Shown one piece after another: positions 33,790 through 43,816 of a stretch of 57,147 nt of DNA. The stretch covers positions 1 through 57,147 of the forward strand of contig JAQBVJ010000035.1 of the NCBI GenBank assembly GCA_027623235.1, in the 5' to 3' direction. The notes beneath the pieces were generated by a model that saw nothing but the letters and a program-made list of their open reading frames with translations, was not told where the DNA came from and did no database searches. Both the position numbers and the translations under genes were made by a program. The stretch comes from Planctomycetota bacterium (lineage in GTDB: Bacteria; Planctomycetota; Planctomycetia; Planctomycetales; Planctomycetaceae). Within the stretch, counting starts at the first letter, position 1. Each line of letters starts with the position of its first letter.

Positions 33790-36687
33790 CTACTTCTGCT
33801 TGATTTGAATCTGAATCTGCTGAACCCGAACCGGCAGCGCGCGGCGGACCGCGCCGACTTGTGGCGGGGCGGCCCGCGGGGCGGCTTGCGGGACAGCCGG
33901 GTCGCCGGGTTGAGCGGGCTTCGGCTGGCCTGAGGTTTTCTCTTTGATGAACTCTTTGTAATCCGGCAGCTCGTGCAGCGACGTCAGGTCGGGATCTTCC
34001 TGCAGCCATGTGAGGTCCGCGAATCCAAGCTTGACAGACTCCTGCAGGTCGGTCATCGCCTGTTTCTGCCACTCGTCGAGCTTTGATTTGTCGGCGTCCG
34101 TCAGGTCGGTTTTCTTCTGAAGTGTCTCGACAGCCCGGCCGTAGATGCAGGCCATGTTGTAGTGGTAAATGTTGGTCCCTTTGGATTTACTGCGAACATC
34201 CTCACCCTGTTTGATTCCGCCTGCGACATCTCCCAGGCGGATCGTGACCAGGCCGAGCCCCGTCCAGGTTTCGGAATTCTCCGGTTCGAGTTCGACAAGT
34301 TTCTTGTAGTCCTCCTGAACGGTCTTGAGCTGTTTTTCATCGAGATCCTTCTCACGCAGAAGCTGATTCGCGCGAGCCCGTCTGGCGTGTGGCAGTTCCG
34401 GATCGATCTGCACTGCAAGCTCATAGAACGTCAGAGCCTTTTCGGCGTTCTTCTGCTGGAACCAGCCTTGCCCCTGTCGGACGTAGTTCATGCCGGGCGA
34501 GCGGGTGTAAAGATTCTGCAGGGCCTGCCGGGCGATGTTCTTCTGGTTGTCGTCACCTTTCGTTGAGGCCTCGCGAAGAGCGTCGCGGGCTTCGTTGGTG
34601 GCGATGGCCCCCAGAGCGTTGCAGATGTAAGAGTGCTGGTTGGGGTTGCTTGAGGATTTCAAGGCGTCGATCAGAATCTCAACGGATTCCGGAGACGAGT
34701 CCTGCTGGAGCAACTGGCAGGTGGTGCTGATGAGGTTGTAGTCAGACGACGTCAACGACGACTTGGCGATCTTCCGGAACGCAGGGGTGCGAAGCTGGTA
34801 GAGCGCGTTGAGTACGGCTCGCTTTTCGTTGTTGCCCATCTTGTCAAAGAGACCGGCCAGTGCTTCGCCGACCGACTCGTCGCCGATCTGAGCCAGCGTG
34901 CTGACCAGCTGAGATTGATCGCCCTGACGATTTTCCAGATGTTTCAGAAGCGGCGCGACAGCTCGCTGATCTTTCGTCTTTGTGAGCAACTGGTACATCA
35001 CGGGCGTCGGTGGCGACTTTTCCAGATGAGCCAGCGTCCAGTCGAGAGCCAGCTTCTCGCTCTGCCGATCGTCGCGCGCGATGAGGTGGCTCAGCGCAGC
35101 TTCGCTCATCTTCCGGTCGTCTCCCTCAAGAGATTCTTTCAACGTGGCGAGCAGGCGATCGTCGCCCACCGTCACAAGTGCGGCGAGTGCTTCGACGCGG
35201 ACTCCGGAATTTTTGTCCTGCACGAATCCGTACAGCGTGTCCGCCCAGATTGGTCGAGCGTACTTGCCGAGGATGGTGACGATTTCTTTGCGGGACGTGA
35301 GCGTGTCTTCTTTGAGCAGCTTGAGCAGCTCGCCATGCGCGACGGCGTAGCGCGAGCCGGCGAGGCTTTCGACGGCCGTTTCGCCAAGCGGTTTTACGTT
35401 TTTCCGGGCGTAATGGACGAGCGTCTCGATGGCCTGCGGCTCGCCAAAATGTCGCAGCGCGATGAGTGCGGAACGCTGGATCTCGACGTCGTCATCGTTG
35501 GCCATTTTGATGATGAGCGGCAAGTGCTCGGATTCGAGTCGTCCGCCGCCGACCGACAGAGCCGCTGCCCGCGTCAGCCGATGGCCATTCTGGATTTCCT
35601 CGATGAGTTCGTCACGCGGCAGAATTTCGTAAGCCGATCGCAATGCAGCGGCAATGGCGACCTCGACCGACGCGTGAACGTTCTTCGCGTAGGGGTTGTA
35701 GGGAACCGTCTGCTGGACACCGTTGACAATCGTCGTGCGGTACGAAGTTCCGGTTGAACCCGGCACTGGGTCGACCAGATGGAATTCGGACATCGCCGAC
35801 GAGATCGTCGGGTAAAGATAGTTGACGACTTCCTGCATTCCGGACTGAACGGCCACCTGCTTCATCCAGTTGATGATTCCCGAATCGGGCTGCGGCGAAC
35901 CGTTCTCCCAGTGAATGACTGCTCGCGCGACTTTGTCGGCGACGAGCTGATCAAGCTCCTTCACCAGCTTCAGCAGGCTGACAGTATTCAACGCTCCCTT
36001 AATTGAGATGACCGCGAGTGACGCGCGCGGCCCGACTCGTTCGACGGTGATCCCAAGCTGCTGACCGAAGTAATCCACGATGTCGGTCGTGGCTGTTTTG
36101 CCATCCGAATGCGCCAGTTCGAGCTCAAGACTGCGCGGCGTCGCGCCTGTGGCGAGGCCGGCAAAGACAAGCCACGTTTGCCCGTTCGCTCCGTGAGGCA
36201 GTGTCAGCGCCTGAGTCTGCAGTGTGGAAAGCTGGTACGACTGGTTGCCTGACTGAAACGACGTGTTCCGAATTGAAGCAGGCAGCTCAGTGATTTTCAG
36301 CTGGTTGCCGTCGGCTGTCAGTGTGTAATCATCGGGAGAAACGGTGATTTCTTTTCCGGTCAGGTTGATCAGCGTCACCCTCACGGCGAACCACCGCACT
36401 TCTGTGGGCTGTGTCGGGTAGTAAACGCCCAGATTCGGTTCGGACAGAACCGTCACCAGCTTGTGGTCCTCTGGCTTCAAAGAAACTTTGCCGGACTGTT
36501 TGAGCTCCTGCAGTTCCTTCTCGACCTTCTCAAGCCGCTCAAGCACGTCCTTGATGTCTGACGAGTCCTGAGCCGGGGCTGAGGTCGCCGACAATCCTGC
36601 CACCAGCAAGGCCACCGCGCTGAACCAGCACAGAGAGACTGCGAATCGTGCGAACGAGGTCGAGCGAAGCGAAAAAAGTCGAGTCAT
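33790..36687 (-). CDS. Large exported HEAT-repeat/TPR protein
   Basis: A 965-residue protein. The signal sequence (RFAVSLCWFSAVALLVAGLS) is followed by a short coiled coil (LERLEKVEKELQELKQS) and an N-terminal beta-rich domain (to about residue 300). An array of HEAT-type repeats (about 330-760) follows, with helices such as SALIALRHFGEPQAIETLVHY and EALAALVTVGDDRLLATL. Next come TPRs (about 770-880: AEKALTFYELAVQIDPELPH, LVELEPENSETWTGLGLV) and a Pro/Ala-rich tail. It is presumably a periplasmic or paryphoplasmic scaffold; no catalytic motif is seen. ATG 36687 is chosen because it begins the signal peptide. It may be co-transcribed with the adenosyltransferase gene 57 bases downstream. Confidence 0.85.
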   Translation of the reverse strand: MTRLFSLRSTSFARFAVSLCWFSAVALLVAGLSATSAPAQDSSDIKDVLERLEKVEKELQELKQSGKVSLKPEDHKLVTVLSEPNLGVYYPTQPTEVRWFAVRVTLINLTGKEITVSPDDYTLTADGNQLKITELPASIRNTSFQSGNQSYQLSTLQTQALTLPHGANGQTWLVFAGLATGATPRSLELELAHSDGKTATTDIVDYFGQQLGITVERVGPRASLAVISIKGALNTVSLLKLVKELDQLVADKVARAVIHWENGSPQPDSGIINWMKQVAVQSGMQEVVNYLYPTISSAMSEFHLVDPVPGSTGTSYRTTIVNGVQQTVPYNPYAKNVHASVEVAIAAALRSAYEILPRDELIEEIQNGHRLTRAAALSVGGGRLESEHLPLIIKMANDDDVEIQRSALIALRHFGEPQAIETLVHYARKNVKPLGETAVESLAGSRYAVAHGELLKLLKEDTLTSRKEIVTILGKYARPIWADTLYGFVQDKNSGVRVEALAALVTVGDDRLLATLKESLEGDDRKMSEAALSHLIARDDRQSEKLALDWTLAHLEKSPPTPVMYQLLTKTKDQRAVAPLLKHLENRQGDQSQLVSTLAQIGDESVGEALAGLFDKMGNNEKRAVLNALYQLRTPAFRKIAKSSLTSSDYNLISTTCQLLQQDSSPESVEILIDALKSSSNPNQHSYICNALGAIATNEARDALREASTKGDDNQKNIARQALQNLYTRSPGMNYVRQGQGWFQQKNAEKALTFYELAVQIDPELPHARRARANQLLREKDLDEKQLKTVQEDYKKLVELEPENSETWTGLGLVTIRLGDVAGGIKQGEDVRSKSKGTNIYHYNMACIYGRAVETLQKKTDLTDADKSKLDEWQKQAMTDLQESVKLGFADLTWLQEDPDLTSLHELPDYKEFIKEKTSGQPKPAQPGDPAVPQAAPRAAPPQVGAVRRALPVRVQQIQIQIKQK

Positions 36688-36932
36688 TATGTGGCCTGCT
36701 TTTGAGTGAATCTGACTCTGAAACAGAATCTGGTTCGAGAAACTCAGCGAAAACACTGCCGGGCATTCTACACACCAGGAGGCTCGAAAACAGACTCGCG
36801 GCGGAATGAGTGGAAATTTCAGAAAGGAGCACTGAAGATCCTTCTGTCCAGTTTTCCCCCTCATTTCGGAAGCTCAAGCTTCTGTCCCTCGCCACCAGCC
36901 AGCAAATTCCAAAGGTCAACTAAAGGTCAACA

Positions 36933-37715
36933 ATGACGAGTGACAATCAACCTACCCACACGACCAGTCTTGCCGGCCGAGTGGCACTGATCACCGGAGC
37001 CGGTGTCGGCATCGGCCGCGAAACAGCACTGGCGATCTCTGCCGCCGGCGCCTTCGTCGGAGTTCACTTCAACCAGAGCCGGAACGAAGCCGAACAGACT
37101 CTGGCCGATCTGATCGAAGCGGGCGGAAACGGCATGCTGCTGCAGGGAGACCTCACGCAGTCCGATCAGTGTGCTGCCGTCGTCGACCGCCTCGTCGAGG
37201 AAACCGGGCGGCTCGACATTCTTGTCAACAATGCCGGAGCCCCGATCGAACGGGCGAAGATCGAGGACTGCTCGCTGGAGCTGTGGAATCAGGTCCTCGC
37301 AACAAATCTGACGAGCGCGTTCCTCGTCACGCAACGGGCGATCCTGCATCTAAGGAAATCGGGGCACGGAGCAATCGTCAACAATCTGTCGCTCTCGGTT
37401 CAAACCGGCGGAGCCAACGGGGCAGGGGCATACGCGATCGCGAAGGGTGGCCTTCAGGTCATGACGAGAACGCTCGCCCGGGAACTCGCGCCCGAGGTTC
37501 GCACAAATTCGATCATGCCCGGCGTCATCGAGACTCGCCACCACGAACTTTTCACGAAGCCCGAGCGGATGCAGCAGTACCGCGACGAAACGCCGCTCGG
37601 CCGCAACGGCCAGCCGCAAGAAGTCGCCGCGACGATCCGCTTCCTCGTCAGCGACGAGGCCCGCTTTATTAACGGAGCCCTCATCGACATCAGCGGCGGG
37701 AGGTTCCTGCGCTGA
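36933..37715 (+). CDS. Short-chain dehydrogenase/reductase
   Basis: A 260-residue classical SDR. The NAD(P) motif TGAGVGIG (21-28), NNAG (99-102), a Ser at about 153-155, and Tyr167/Lys171 (YAIAKGG) give a complete catalytic set. The C-terminus ISGGRFLR is typical of the fabG-like subgroup. The reaction is oxidoreduction of an unknown alcohol or ketone. It precedes the DUF1080/PQQ gene by 117 bases and may belong to the same sugar-related group, which is inference from position only. Confidence 0.92.
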   Translation: MTSDNQPTHTTSLAGRVALITGAGVGIGRETALAISAAGAFVGVHFNQSRNEAEQTLADLIEAGGNGMLLQGDLTQSDQCAAVVDRLVEETGRLDILVNNAGAPIERAKIEDCSLELWNQVLATNLTSAFLVTQRAILHLRKSGHGAIVNNLSLSVQTGGANGAGAYAIAKGGLQVMTRTLARELAPEVRTNSIMPGVIETRHHELFTKPERMQQYRDETPLGRNGQPQEVAATIRFLVSDEARFINGALIDISGGRFLR

Positions 37716-37831
37716 CTTTCAGTACGCGGTCTCGGACGCAAAGCCGACCTGCCGCTCCGTTGCCGATTGCCCGGCGGTTTGCCAGCATTCGGCATCAGGC
37801 AACTCTGATCCGTTCTGAAGGAGCTTTTGTG

Positions 37832-40800
37832 ATGATGCCGCGTCTCCTCGTCTTCCTCGCCGCTGTTGTTTTTCTGAATGTCCGTTCGCTGTCAGCCGCC
37901 GACCCGCCCGAGGGGTTCACGGCTCTCTTTAATGGAAAGAACTTTGACGGCTGGCACGGGCGACCTCATTACGACCCGCGGAAGCTGGCCGCGATGTCGG
38001 ATGAGGAAAAAGCGAAGACGATCGACGCCTGGCGCAAGGAGACCTTCGCTCACTGGACGATCGATGGCGACGAGATCGTCAACGACGGCAAAGGACCGTA
38101 CCTGACGACTGACAAGCGGTTCGCCGATTTCGAATTTCTGATCGACTACAAAACCGTCGCGGCAGCGGACTCGGGCATCTATCTGCGAGGCAATCCTCAG
38201 ATCCAGATCTGGGACTACACGCAGAAGGGCGGCAAGTGGAACCGAGCCGCCGACAAGGGGAGCGGGGGCCTGTTCAACAACTACAAACGCTCGCCCGGTC
38301 AAGAACCACTCGTGCTGGCCGACAAACAGTTTGGTGAGTGGAACAGTTTTCGAATCCGCCAGGTCGGCTCGCGAACCGACGTGTGGCTGAACGGGAAACT
38401 GGTCGTCGACCACGAGCTGATGGAGAACTACTGGGACAAAGGGAAGCCGCAGTTCACCGACGGCGTGCTCCAGCTTCAGACTCACGGCGGAGAAATCCGC
38501 TGGCGGAATCTTTTCATTCGTGAGATCGGCTCAACCGAGGCGAATGACGTTCTGCGCTCGCACCACGACTCGCTGGCTCTCAGTCTGGATGCCGAGATCG
38601 ATGTGGATTTCAAACGAGTTCCTCTCCAGGGCGTAATCCGGGCAGTCGCAGACAAGTGTCAGGTGAACTGCGAACTGGATGGAGACACGCTGAAGAAACT
38701 CGGCCTGACAAAGAACATGGCGATGACGTTTCAGGCCGGCGGGAATTGCCGCGACGTCCTGCGGATGACGACAGGAATTCTCAACGGGATGACGGTCGAG
38801 GATGCGTTCTGCGTGATCGCCGATGAATCGGCCGGAAAACTGATACTGACAACAGTGAATACGGCCACCAGAAAAGGACAGACGCCGCTCGACCTGTCCG
38901 TGTCTTCGGGCGACTCGCGCTGGAGCCGGATTTTTAACGGGGAGAACTTCGACGGCTGGCAGGGCGACGTCGACAGCTACGAAATCGTCGACGGAGCGGT
39001 CCGCTGTAAAGCGGGGCAGGGTGGCAACCTCTTCACGAAGGATGAGTACGCCGACTTCGAAGTGCAGCTCGAATTTCAGTTGCCGCCGGGCGGGAATAAC
39101 GGTCTCGCGATTCGGTTTCCAGGCACAGGACGACCTCACATCGACGGGATGTGCGAGCTTCAGGTGCTCGACAGCGAGCACGAAAAGTACGCGAAGCTCG
39201 ACGCGCGGCAGTACCACGGGTCAGCGTACGGGATGGCCGCGGCGACGCGCGGTTTCCTGCGTCCGACCGGTCAATGGAACTTTCAGCACGTCAAAGTTCA
39301 GGGCTCGAAGATTCAGGTTGAGCTGAACGGCAACCGCATCCTCGACGCGGACCTGAGCAGAGTCACCGAGTTCATGGGCGACTCCGCGCATCCGGGCCTG
39401 AAGCTCAAGAGCGGCTACTTCGGGTTCGCCGGCCACAACGATCCCGTCGCGTTCCGCAACATCCGCATCCGCAGGATTGATCCGATCGTCGAGTGGAACC
39501 GCACCTCGTGGCCGGCGTTCCGAGGTCACAACAGCAGCGGCCTCGCGCTCGAATCGACCCGGCCGCTGCCAACGAAGATCAGCCCCGAAGAAGGATTTCT
39601 GTGGAAGACGGAACTTCCGCCAGGGCACTCGTCACCGGTCATCGCCAACGGAAAGATCTTTGTCACGGCGGTGAGGGACGGAAAACTCGTGACGATCGGC
39701 CTCGATCAGGTCAGTGGCGAGATCCTCTGGGAGAAAGAAGCTCCTCACAAAGAACTGGAAGAGATCCACACGATCGGCAGTTACGCCCAGTGCTCGCCCG
39801 TGACCGATGGGAAGATCGTCGTCAGTCTGTTCGGTTCGAGCGGCCTCTCCTGCTACGACCTGGACGGCAACGAGCAGTGGAAAGTCCCGATGGGACCATT
39901 CGTGAACGAGTTCGGCGCGGGCAACTCGCCACTGCTGGTCGACGGAAAAATCATCGTCGTGCAGGACCACGACGCGGACTCATTCATCCAGGCATTTGAC
40001 GCGAAGACCGGCGAGTCGATGTGGAAGACAGATCGGTCGGAGTTTCCTCGTAACTACTGCTCGCCGGTCGTCTGGGACTACGACGGCCGCAAGCATCTGG
40101 TCGTCGCCGCGACACTTCGCACCGTCGGCTACGACGCAGAATCCGGGAAGGAAGTCTGGACGGTCCAGGGCCTCTCGCGGTCGGTCTGTACGACGCCGGT
40201 CGTCGGCAGCGACAACAACCTTTACGTCGCGGGCTGGGCTGCGGGCGGTGACGCGGGCGAGCGGATCGTTTTGCCAGAATGGGGAACGGCGGTTTCTCAA
40301 TGGGACAAGGACAACAGCGGCACGATCGAGAAAGACGAACTGCCCGACGGACCGATCAAACCTCGCTTCCCTCAGTTCGATCGCGATCGCACAAACACGA
40401 TCACTCAGGCCGAGTACACGTGGTACCGCGGCGTGTTCGAGAAAGCCGAAAACCGCATCTTCTGTGTGAAGCCGGGCGGCCAGGGCGACATCAGCATCAG
40501 CCACGTGACCTGGCAGTTCCGTCGCTACCTGCCGTTCTGCTCGTCACCGCTCTTTGTGAACGGATATGTCTTCACGGTGAAAAACGGCGGTGTCGTCACG
40601 TCGCTCAACGCGGCCAACGGCGAGGACCTGAAAACCGGCCGAGTCGAAGGCACGGGCAACTACTACGCCTCGGCCGTCGCCGGAGACAACAAGATTTACC
40701 TGGCCGATCAGAAGGGGGTCGTCAGCGTGATCTCCTCCTTTGCCGAGTGGGCACCGCTCCACAGCGTCGAATTCAAAGAAGAGATTTACGCGACACCGGC

Positions 40801-40864
40801 AATCGTCGACGGGAAAATCTATCTCCGTACGAACGGTCACCTTTACTGCTTCGGCTCGAAGTAG
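37832..40864 (+). CDS. Exported DUF1080-STN-like-DUF1080-PQQ-propeller protein with EF-hands
   Basis: A 1010-residue mosaic. Signal peptide 1-22; first DUF1080 (3-keto-disaccharide hydrolase-type lectin fold) about 28-232, from GFTALFNGKNFDGW. A module at about 247-345 resembles the STN/secretin short domain (LDAEIDVDFKRVPLQGVIRA, then FCVIADESAGKLIL). Second DUF1080 about 360-548 (RIFNGENFDGWQGD). From about 560 comes a PQQ-type propeller beginning PAFRGHNSSGLA, interrupted by two calcium-binding loops, DKDNSGTIEKDE (825-836) and DRDRTNTITQAE (850-861). GGAG precedes ATG 37832; the neighbouring ATG at 37835 is also possible. It presumably binds or cleaves modified sugars outside the inner membrane. 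The domain order is unusual. Confidence 0.88.
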   Translation: MMPRLLVFLAAVVFLNVRSLSAADPPEGFTALFNGKNFDGWHGRPHYDPRKLAAMSDEEKAKTIDAWRKETFAHWTIDGDEIVNDGKGPYLTTDKRFADFEFLIDYKTVAAADSGIYLRGNPQIQIWDYTQKGGKWNRAADKGSGGLFNNYKRSPGQEPLVLADKQFGEWNSFRIRQVGSRTDVWLNGKLVVDHELMENYWDKGKPQFTDGVLQLQTHGGEIRWRNLFIREIGSTEANDVLRSHHDSLALSLDAEIDVDFKRVPLQGVIRAVADKCQVNCELDGDTLKKLGLTKNMAMTFQAGGNCRDVLRMTTGILNGMTVEDAFCVIADESAGKLILTTVNTATRKGQTPLDLSVSSGDSRWSRIFNGENFDGWQGDVDSYEIVDGAVRCKAGQGGNLFTKDEYADFEVQLEFQLPPGGNNGLAIRFPGTGRPHIDGMCELQVLDSEHEKYAKLDARQYHGSAYGMAAATRGFLRPTGQWNFQHVKVQGSKIQVELNGNRILDADLSRVTEFMGDSAHPGLKLKSGYFGFAGHNDPVAFRNIRIRRIDPIVEWNRTSWPAFRGHNSSGLALESTRPLPTKISPEEGFLWKTELPPGHSSPVIANGKIFVTAVRDGKLVTIGLDQVSGEILWEKEAPHKELEEIHTIGSYAQCSPVTDGKIVVSLFGSSGLSCYDLDGNEQWKVPMGPFVNEFGAGNSPLLVDGKIIVVQDHDADSFIQAFDAKTGESMWKTDRSEFPRNYCSPVVWDYDGRKHLVVAATLRTVGYDAESGKEVWTVQGLSRSVCTTPVVGSDNNLYVAGWAAGGDAGERIVLPEWGTAVSQWDKDNSGTIEKDELPDGPIKPRFPQFDRDRTNTITQAEYTWYRGVFEKAENRIFCVKPGGQGDISISHVTWQFRRYLPFCSSPLFVNGYVFTVKNGGVVTSLNAANGEDLKTGRVEGTGNYYASAVAGDNKIYLADQKGVVSVISSFAEWAPLHSVEFKEEIYATPAIVDGKIYLRTNGHLYCFGSK

Positions 40865-40895
40865 ATGAGCAGGAGTATGATGAGTAGGAGTGGAC

Positions 40896-40911
40896 GGTCC
40901 TCGCGAGGACC
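40896..40911. repeat. Perfect 16-bp palindrome
   Basis: GGTCCTCGCGAGGACC lies 32 bases past the stop of the propeller gene. It could act as a transcription end signal without a U-tract or be part of a dispersed repeat. Confidence 0.6.
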
Positions 40912-40956
40912 CAGGCAGGCGTAATCGCTTTCACTTTGAGCCACCGGGAAAACACC

Positions 40957-42846
40957 ATGAAGCTCTCGTTGATCATGGCGATTGGGTTCGCCGCATCCGG
41001 GCTCTCTGCCGGCATTGTCTCTGCGCAGACGGAGCTTTCAGAAAAGATCATCAAGCGGCAGCGCGACAATTATCAAAGCCTGCTGAAGGAGTACGGGAAG
41101 AGCGAGGATTGGCTCGTGCCGTGCGGGGTGTCCCGGAAAGTTCTGCCGATCTGGGCGCTGATGCCGCCCGAAATGTTTGACCTGAATTCAAAGAAGACGC
41201 GCGTGCTGGTCGTGTTCGATCTGGACCATTTCGCGAACGACAGAATTCGCGTTGCAAGCAACGGCAGGCAGGTTGACCCCTTCAGGGGTTTCTTTCGCTG
41301 GCTTTACCTGGATACGAACGTCATCAGCCGTCGATTCCACGACGATTTTGTCGTGGGGATCATTCCCGGTATCCGGCCAGACTCTGAGATCGAGCCACCT
41401 GTCACTGTCTCGCCGAGTGTCATCCCTGCCGAGGTGAGGTCCCATGGAAGAGGTTACCCTCCGAAAGGTGTGGCGTATGGCGACGAAAAATGTCCGGAAC
41501 GCGAGTACCTCTGGCGGTACATCGGGATGGTGGCGCCGGACGTCGTCGTGCAGGTTCACTGGGGGCGCCACAGTGGCCTTCGAATTGCAAAGTCTCCAGC
41601 GGCCGGCATCGATCTGAGCTTTGCGGGCGAAATAGACGGTTCATTCAACATCGCTGAGGACACCGACTGGCTCGCTTCGGCGCTGCCTCGTTTCAAGCCG
41701 GCTGACGTCGCTCCGATTCCCGCCGTCGAGTTGCACACTTACGGGACGAACCCTGTCGCGAATCTGCTCGCGCGGCTTGCCGATCTTGATGAGCCGGTTC
41801 GGTCTCCCGCGCGGAAGGAACTGCTTCGTCGTCAGGCTCGAACGCCGATCGAGGTGGCGACGGAACTTTCAAAGACCTACGGCCATAACCTGAATTCGGT
41901 GGCCTACATTCCGGCTCTCGCTTTGATCGGTCGCTGCCGGCTGGGTGAACTGACCGGCGATGCCTCACACCTGGCCGATGTCGAGAAGATTGTGGCTCCG
42001 TATTTTTCGGGCGACAAACCGACGATGGATGACCGGGCGGGAGGCAGCGGTCTCTCCGGGCATCTGGTGTTTGGAGAACTCGCCGATCGGACGGACAAGG
42101 ACCGGTACATCGAACTGGCAAAAGTCGCCGCAGACCTCGGCTTTGACGGGAACGGCGGGATGAAGGAGTCAATGCCGTATCACAGTGAAATGAGCGATGC
42201 CGTATTCATGGGCACGCCGATTCTTGTTCAGACCGGTCGGCTGACCGGTCAGCCGAAGTACATCGACATGGCCGCGCGGCATCTGGACTTCATGCTCAAA
42301 CTGAACATCCGCGAGGACGGTCTGCATCAGCACTCGCCGCTGGACCCGGAACACACGGCGTGGGGGCGAGGTAATGGATTCCCGGCTCTCGGGCTGGCCC
42401 TGTGCCTGAGCGACCTGCCGGAAGACAGTCCTCACTTCGAGAAATTCCTCGACGTTTACTTGAACCACATGGCCGCCATGAAAAAGCACCACGACGAAAT
42501 GGGCATGTGGCACCAGGTCGTCGACCATCCGGAAAGCTATCGCGAATTCACGGTCACCTGCATGACGACCTTCGCGATGGCTCGCGGTTTGCGGAACGAG
42601 TGGCTGGACCGGGCGACTTACGAACCCGTCGTGGTAAAAGCCTGGCAGGCGATCAAGACACGCATCGGCAACGACGGACACCTCGTCGACGTCTGCACGG
42701 GAACCGGCAAACAGAAATCGTTTCGAGAATACCTCGACCGAACAGCCATCCTCGGCCGGGACGACCGCGGCGGCGCGATGGCTCTGATGGTGGCAACCGA
42801 GATCGCGTTTGCCGAACGCGAAAAGGTCTTGCTGCTTCCTCACTGA
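40957..42846 (+). CDS. GH88/GH105-like unsaturated glucuronyl hydrolase, exported
   Basis: A 629-residue protein. A signal peptide (SLIMAIGFAASGLSAGIVSA) is followed by a planctomycete-type N-terminal domain of about 240 residues (RVLVVFDLDHFANDRIRV) and a C-terminal (alpha/alpha)6-barrel of the GH88/GH105 type. Landmarks are SDAVFMGTPILVQTGRLTG, with the catalytic Asp region, TAWGRGNGFPALGLAL and GMWHQVVDHPESYREF. The family removes unsaturated uronic acid left by polysaccharide lyases acting on pectin or ulvan. ATG 40957 begins the signal sequence. Its neighbour is the DUF1080/PQQ protein, and together they suggest breakdown of algal or plant polymers. Confidence 0.88.
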   Translation: MKLSLIMAIGFAASGLSAGIVSAQTELSEKIIKRQRDNYQSLLKEYGKSEDWLVPCGVSRKVLPIWALMPPEMFDLNSKKTRVLVVFDLDHFANDRIRVASNGRQVDPFRGFFRWLYLDTNVISRRFHDDFVVGIIPGIRPDSEIEPPVTVSPSVIPAEVRSHGRGYPPKGVAYGDEKCPEREYLWRYIGMVAPDVVVQVHWGRHSGLRIAKSPAAGIDLSFAGEIDGSFNIAEDTDWLASALPRFKPADVAPIPAVELHTYGTNPVANLLARLADLDEPVRSPARKELLRRQARTPIEVATELSKTYGHNLNSVAYIPALALIGRCRLGELTGDASHLADVEKIVAPYFSGDKPTMDDRAGGSGLSGHLVFGELADRTDKDRYIELAKVAADLGFDGNGGMKESMPYHSEMSDAVFMGTPILVQTGRLTGQPKYIDMAARHLDFMLKLNIREDGLHQHSPLDPEHTAWGRGNGFPALGLALCLSDLPEDSPHFEKFLDVYLNHMAAMKKHHDEMGMWHQVVDHPESYREFTVTCMTTFAMARGLRNEWLDRATYEPVVVKAWQAIKTRIGNDGHLVDVCTGTGKQKSFREYLDRTAILGRDDRGGAMALMVATEIAFAEREKVLLLPH

Positions 42847-42918
42847 CAGTGATCAGGCCGTAGCGGACGCTCGCCCTCGCTGACTCTTCGGGTTATTTTT
42901 CCGGCAGACTTTCGGTCA

Positions 42919-43323
42919 ATGTCGCAGACTTTTGGGACTCCCATGAAATTTCACGAACTCAACCACGTGGCACTTCACGTCGAAGACGTCGAACAGAGCT
43001 GCGAGTTTTATGAACGCGTCCTGCAGCTTGAAAAGATTCCTCGCCCGGCGTTCGCGTTTCCCGGAGCCTGGTACAAACTCGGCGAGGTGCAGGAACTGCA
43101 TCTGATCGGCCAGCGGGACAAGCCGGTGAGTTCGGGCAGTCGAGGCAACCACTACGCGCTCCTGGTCGACAGCATGGACGAGTGGGAAGCGTATTTCGCA
43201 GAGAACGGGTTCCCCTACGAGCCGCGGCGAACCCGCCCGGACGGTGCCTACCAGATTTACGTTTCGGATCCGGACGGGCACTCGATCGAACTTTGCACGG
43301 CAGCCGGTGTGGCAACGAAATAG
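42919..43323 (+). CDS. VOC-family (glyoxalase-fold) protein
   Basis: A 134-residue single-domain VOC protein (126 if ATG 42943 is used). Metal-ligand positions are readable: His in LNHVALHVEDVE, ELHLIGQ, NHYALLVDS, and Glu in DGHSIELCTA. VOC proteins include glyoxalase I, dioxygenases and antibiotic-resistance binders. The beta-alpha-beta-beta-beta order is complete, but the substrate is unknown. It opens a plus-strand run of four genes leading to comEC. Confidence 0.9.
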   Translation: MSQTFGTPMKFHELNHVALHVEDVEQSCEFYERVLQLEKIPRPAFAFPGAWYKLGEVQELHLIGQRDKPVSSGSRGNHYALLVDSMDEWEAYFAENGFPYEPRRTRPDGAYQIYVSDPDGHSIELCTAAGVATK

Positions 43324-43370
43324 AACCGAACGCGGGATTGCGTCGGCTTGAAACGACAGCGGAGTTGCCA

Positions 43371-43775
43371 ATGAATCTTCAGTTGCTGCGAAGCCTGGTG
43401 ATGCTGCTTCTGGCATTCGCTGCATCGTTTGGAAACTGTGAGGCGCAGGAAGCGCCGCCGGTTCCGCAAGACAAGGCAGACGCAGCGGCGTCAGACTCAC
43501 CGCCCGCTCTCGCGGAGTCGCGTGCGAAACGGCCCGAGGCAAATCAGGCTCGCAAGCGTCAATCGGCCGTCGCCGGTCTGCTGATGCTTGGTTTGTTGTG
43601 CGGCGTCTTTTTGTTTTTGATTCTCGTCGTCGTTTTCTGGGCAAGACGAATTCGGCTGGAGACGCTGGAGCCTTTGCCCGAACAGCATCCAGGCGATCCG
43701 CTGTGGTACTTGAAGCACCGCCAATTGCCGCCAACTACAAAACAGGATTCCGGTTCGGAAAACGTCGAGGCGTAA
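43371..43775 (+). CDS. Unknown single-pass membrane protein with signal peptide
   Basis: A 134-residue protein: a signal peptide (SLVMLLLAFAASFGNCEA), a charged, Ala/Pro-rich linker, one strong transmembrane helix (AGLLMLGLLCGVFLFLILVVVF), a basic stop (WARRIR) and a short C-terminal tail. GGAG lies 7 bases before the ATG. No family is recognised. The layout suggests a type I membrane protein with its N-terminus outside. It sits between the VOC and Rieske genes, 41 bases before the latter. Confidence 0.72.
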   Translation: MNLQLLRSLVMLLLAFAASFGNCEAQEAPPVPQDKADAAASDSPPALAESRAKRPEANQARKRQSAVAGLLMLGLLCGVFLFLILVVVFWARRIRLETLEPLPEQHPGDPLWYLKHRQLPPTTKQDSGSENVEA

Positions 43776-43816
43776 CCCGCTTCCGCCCCCCATTCACCGC
43801 GTGAGAAAAAAGCAGG

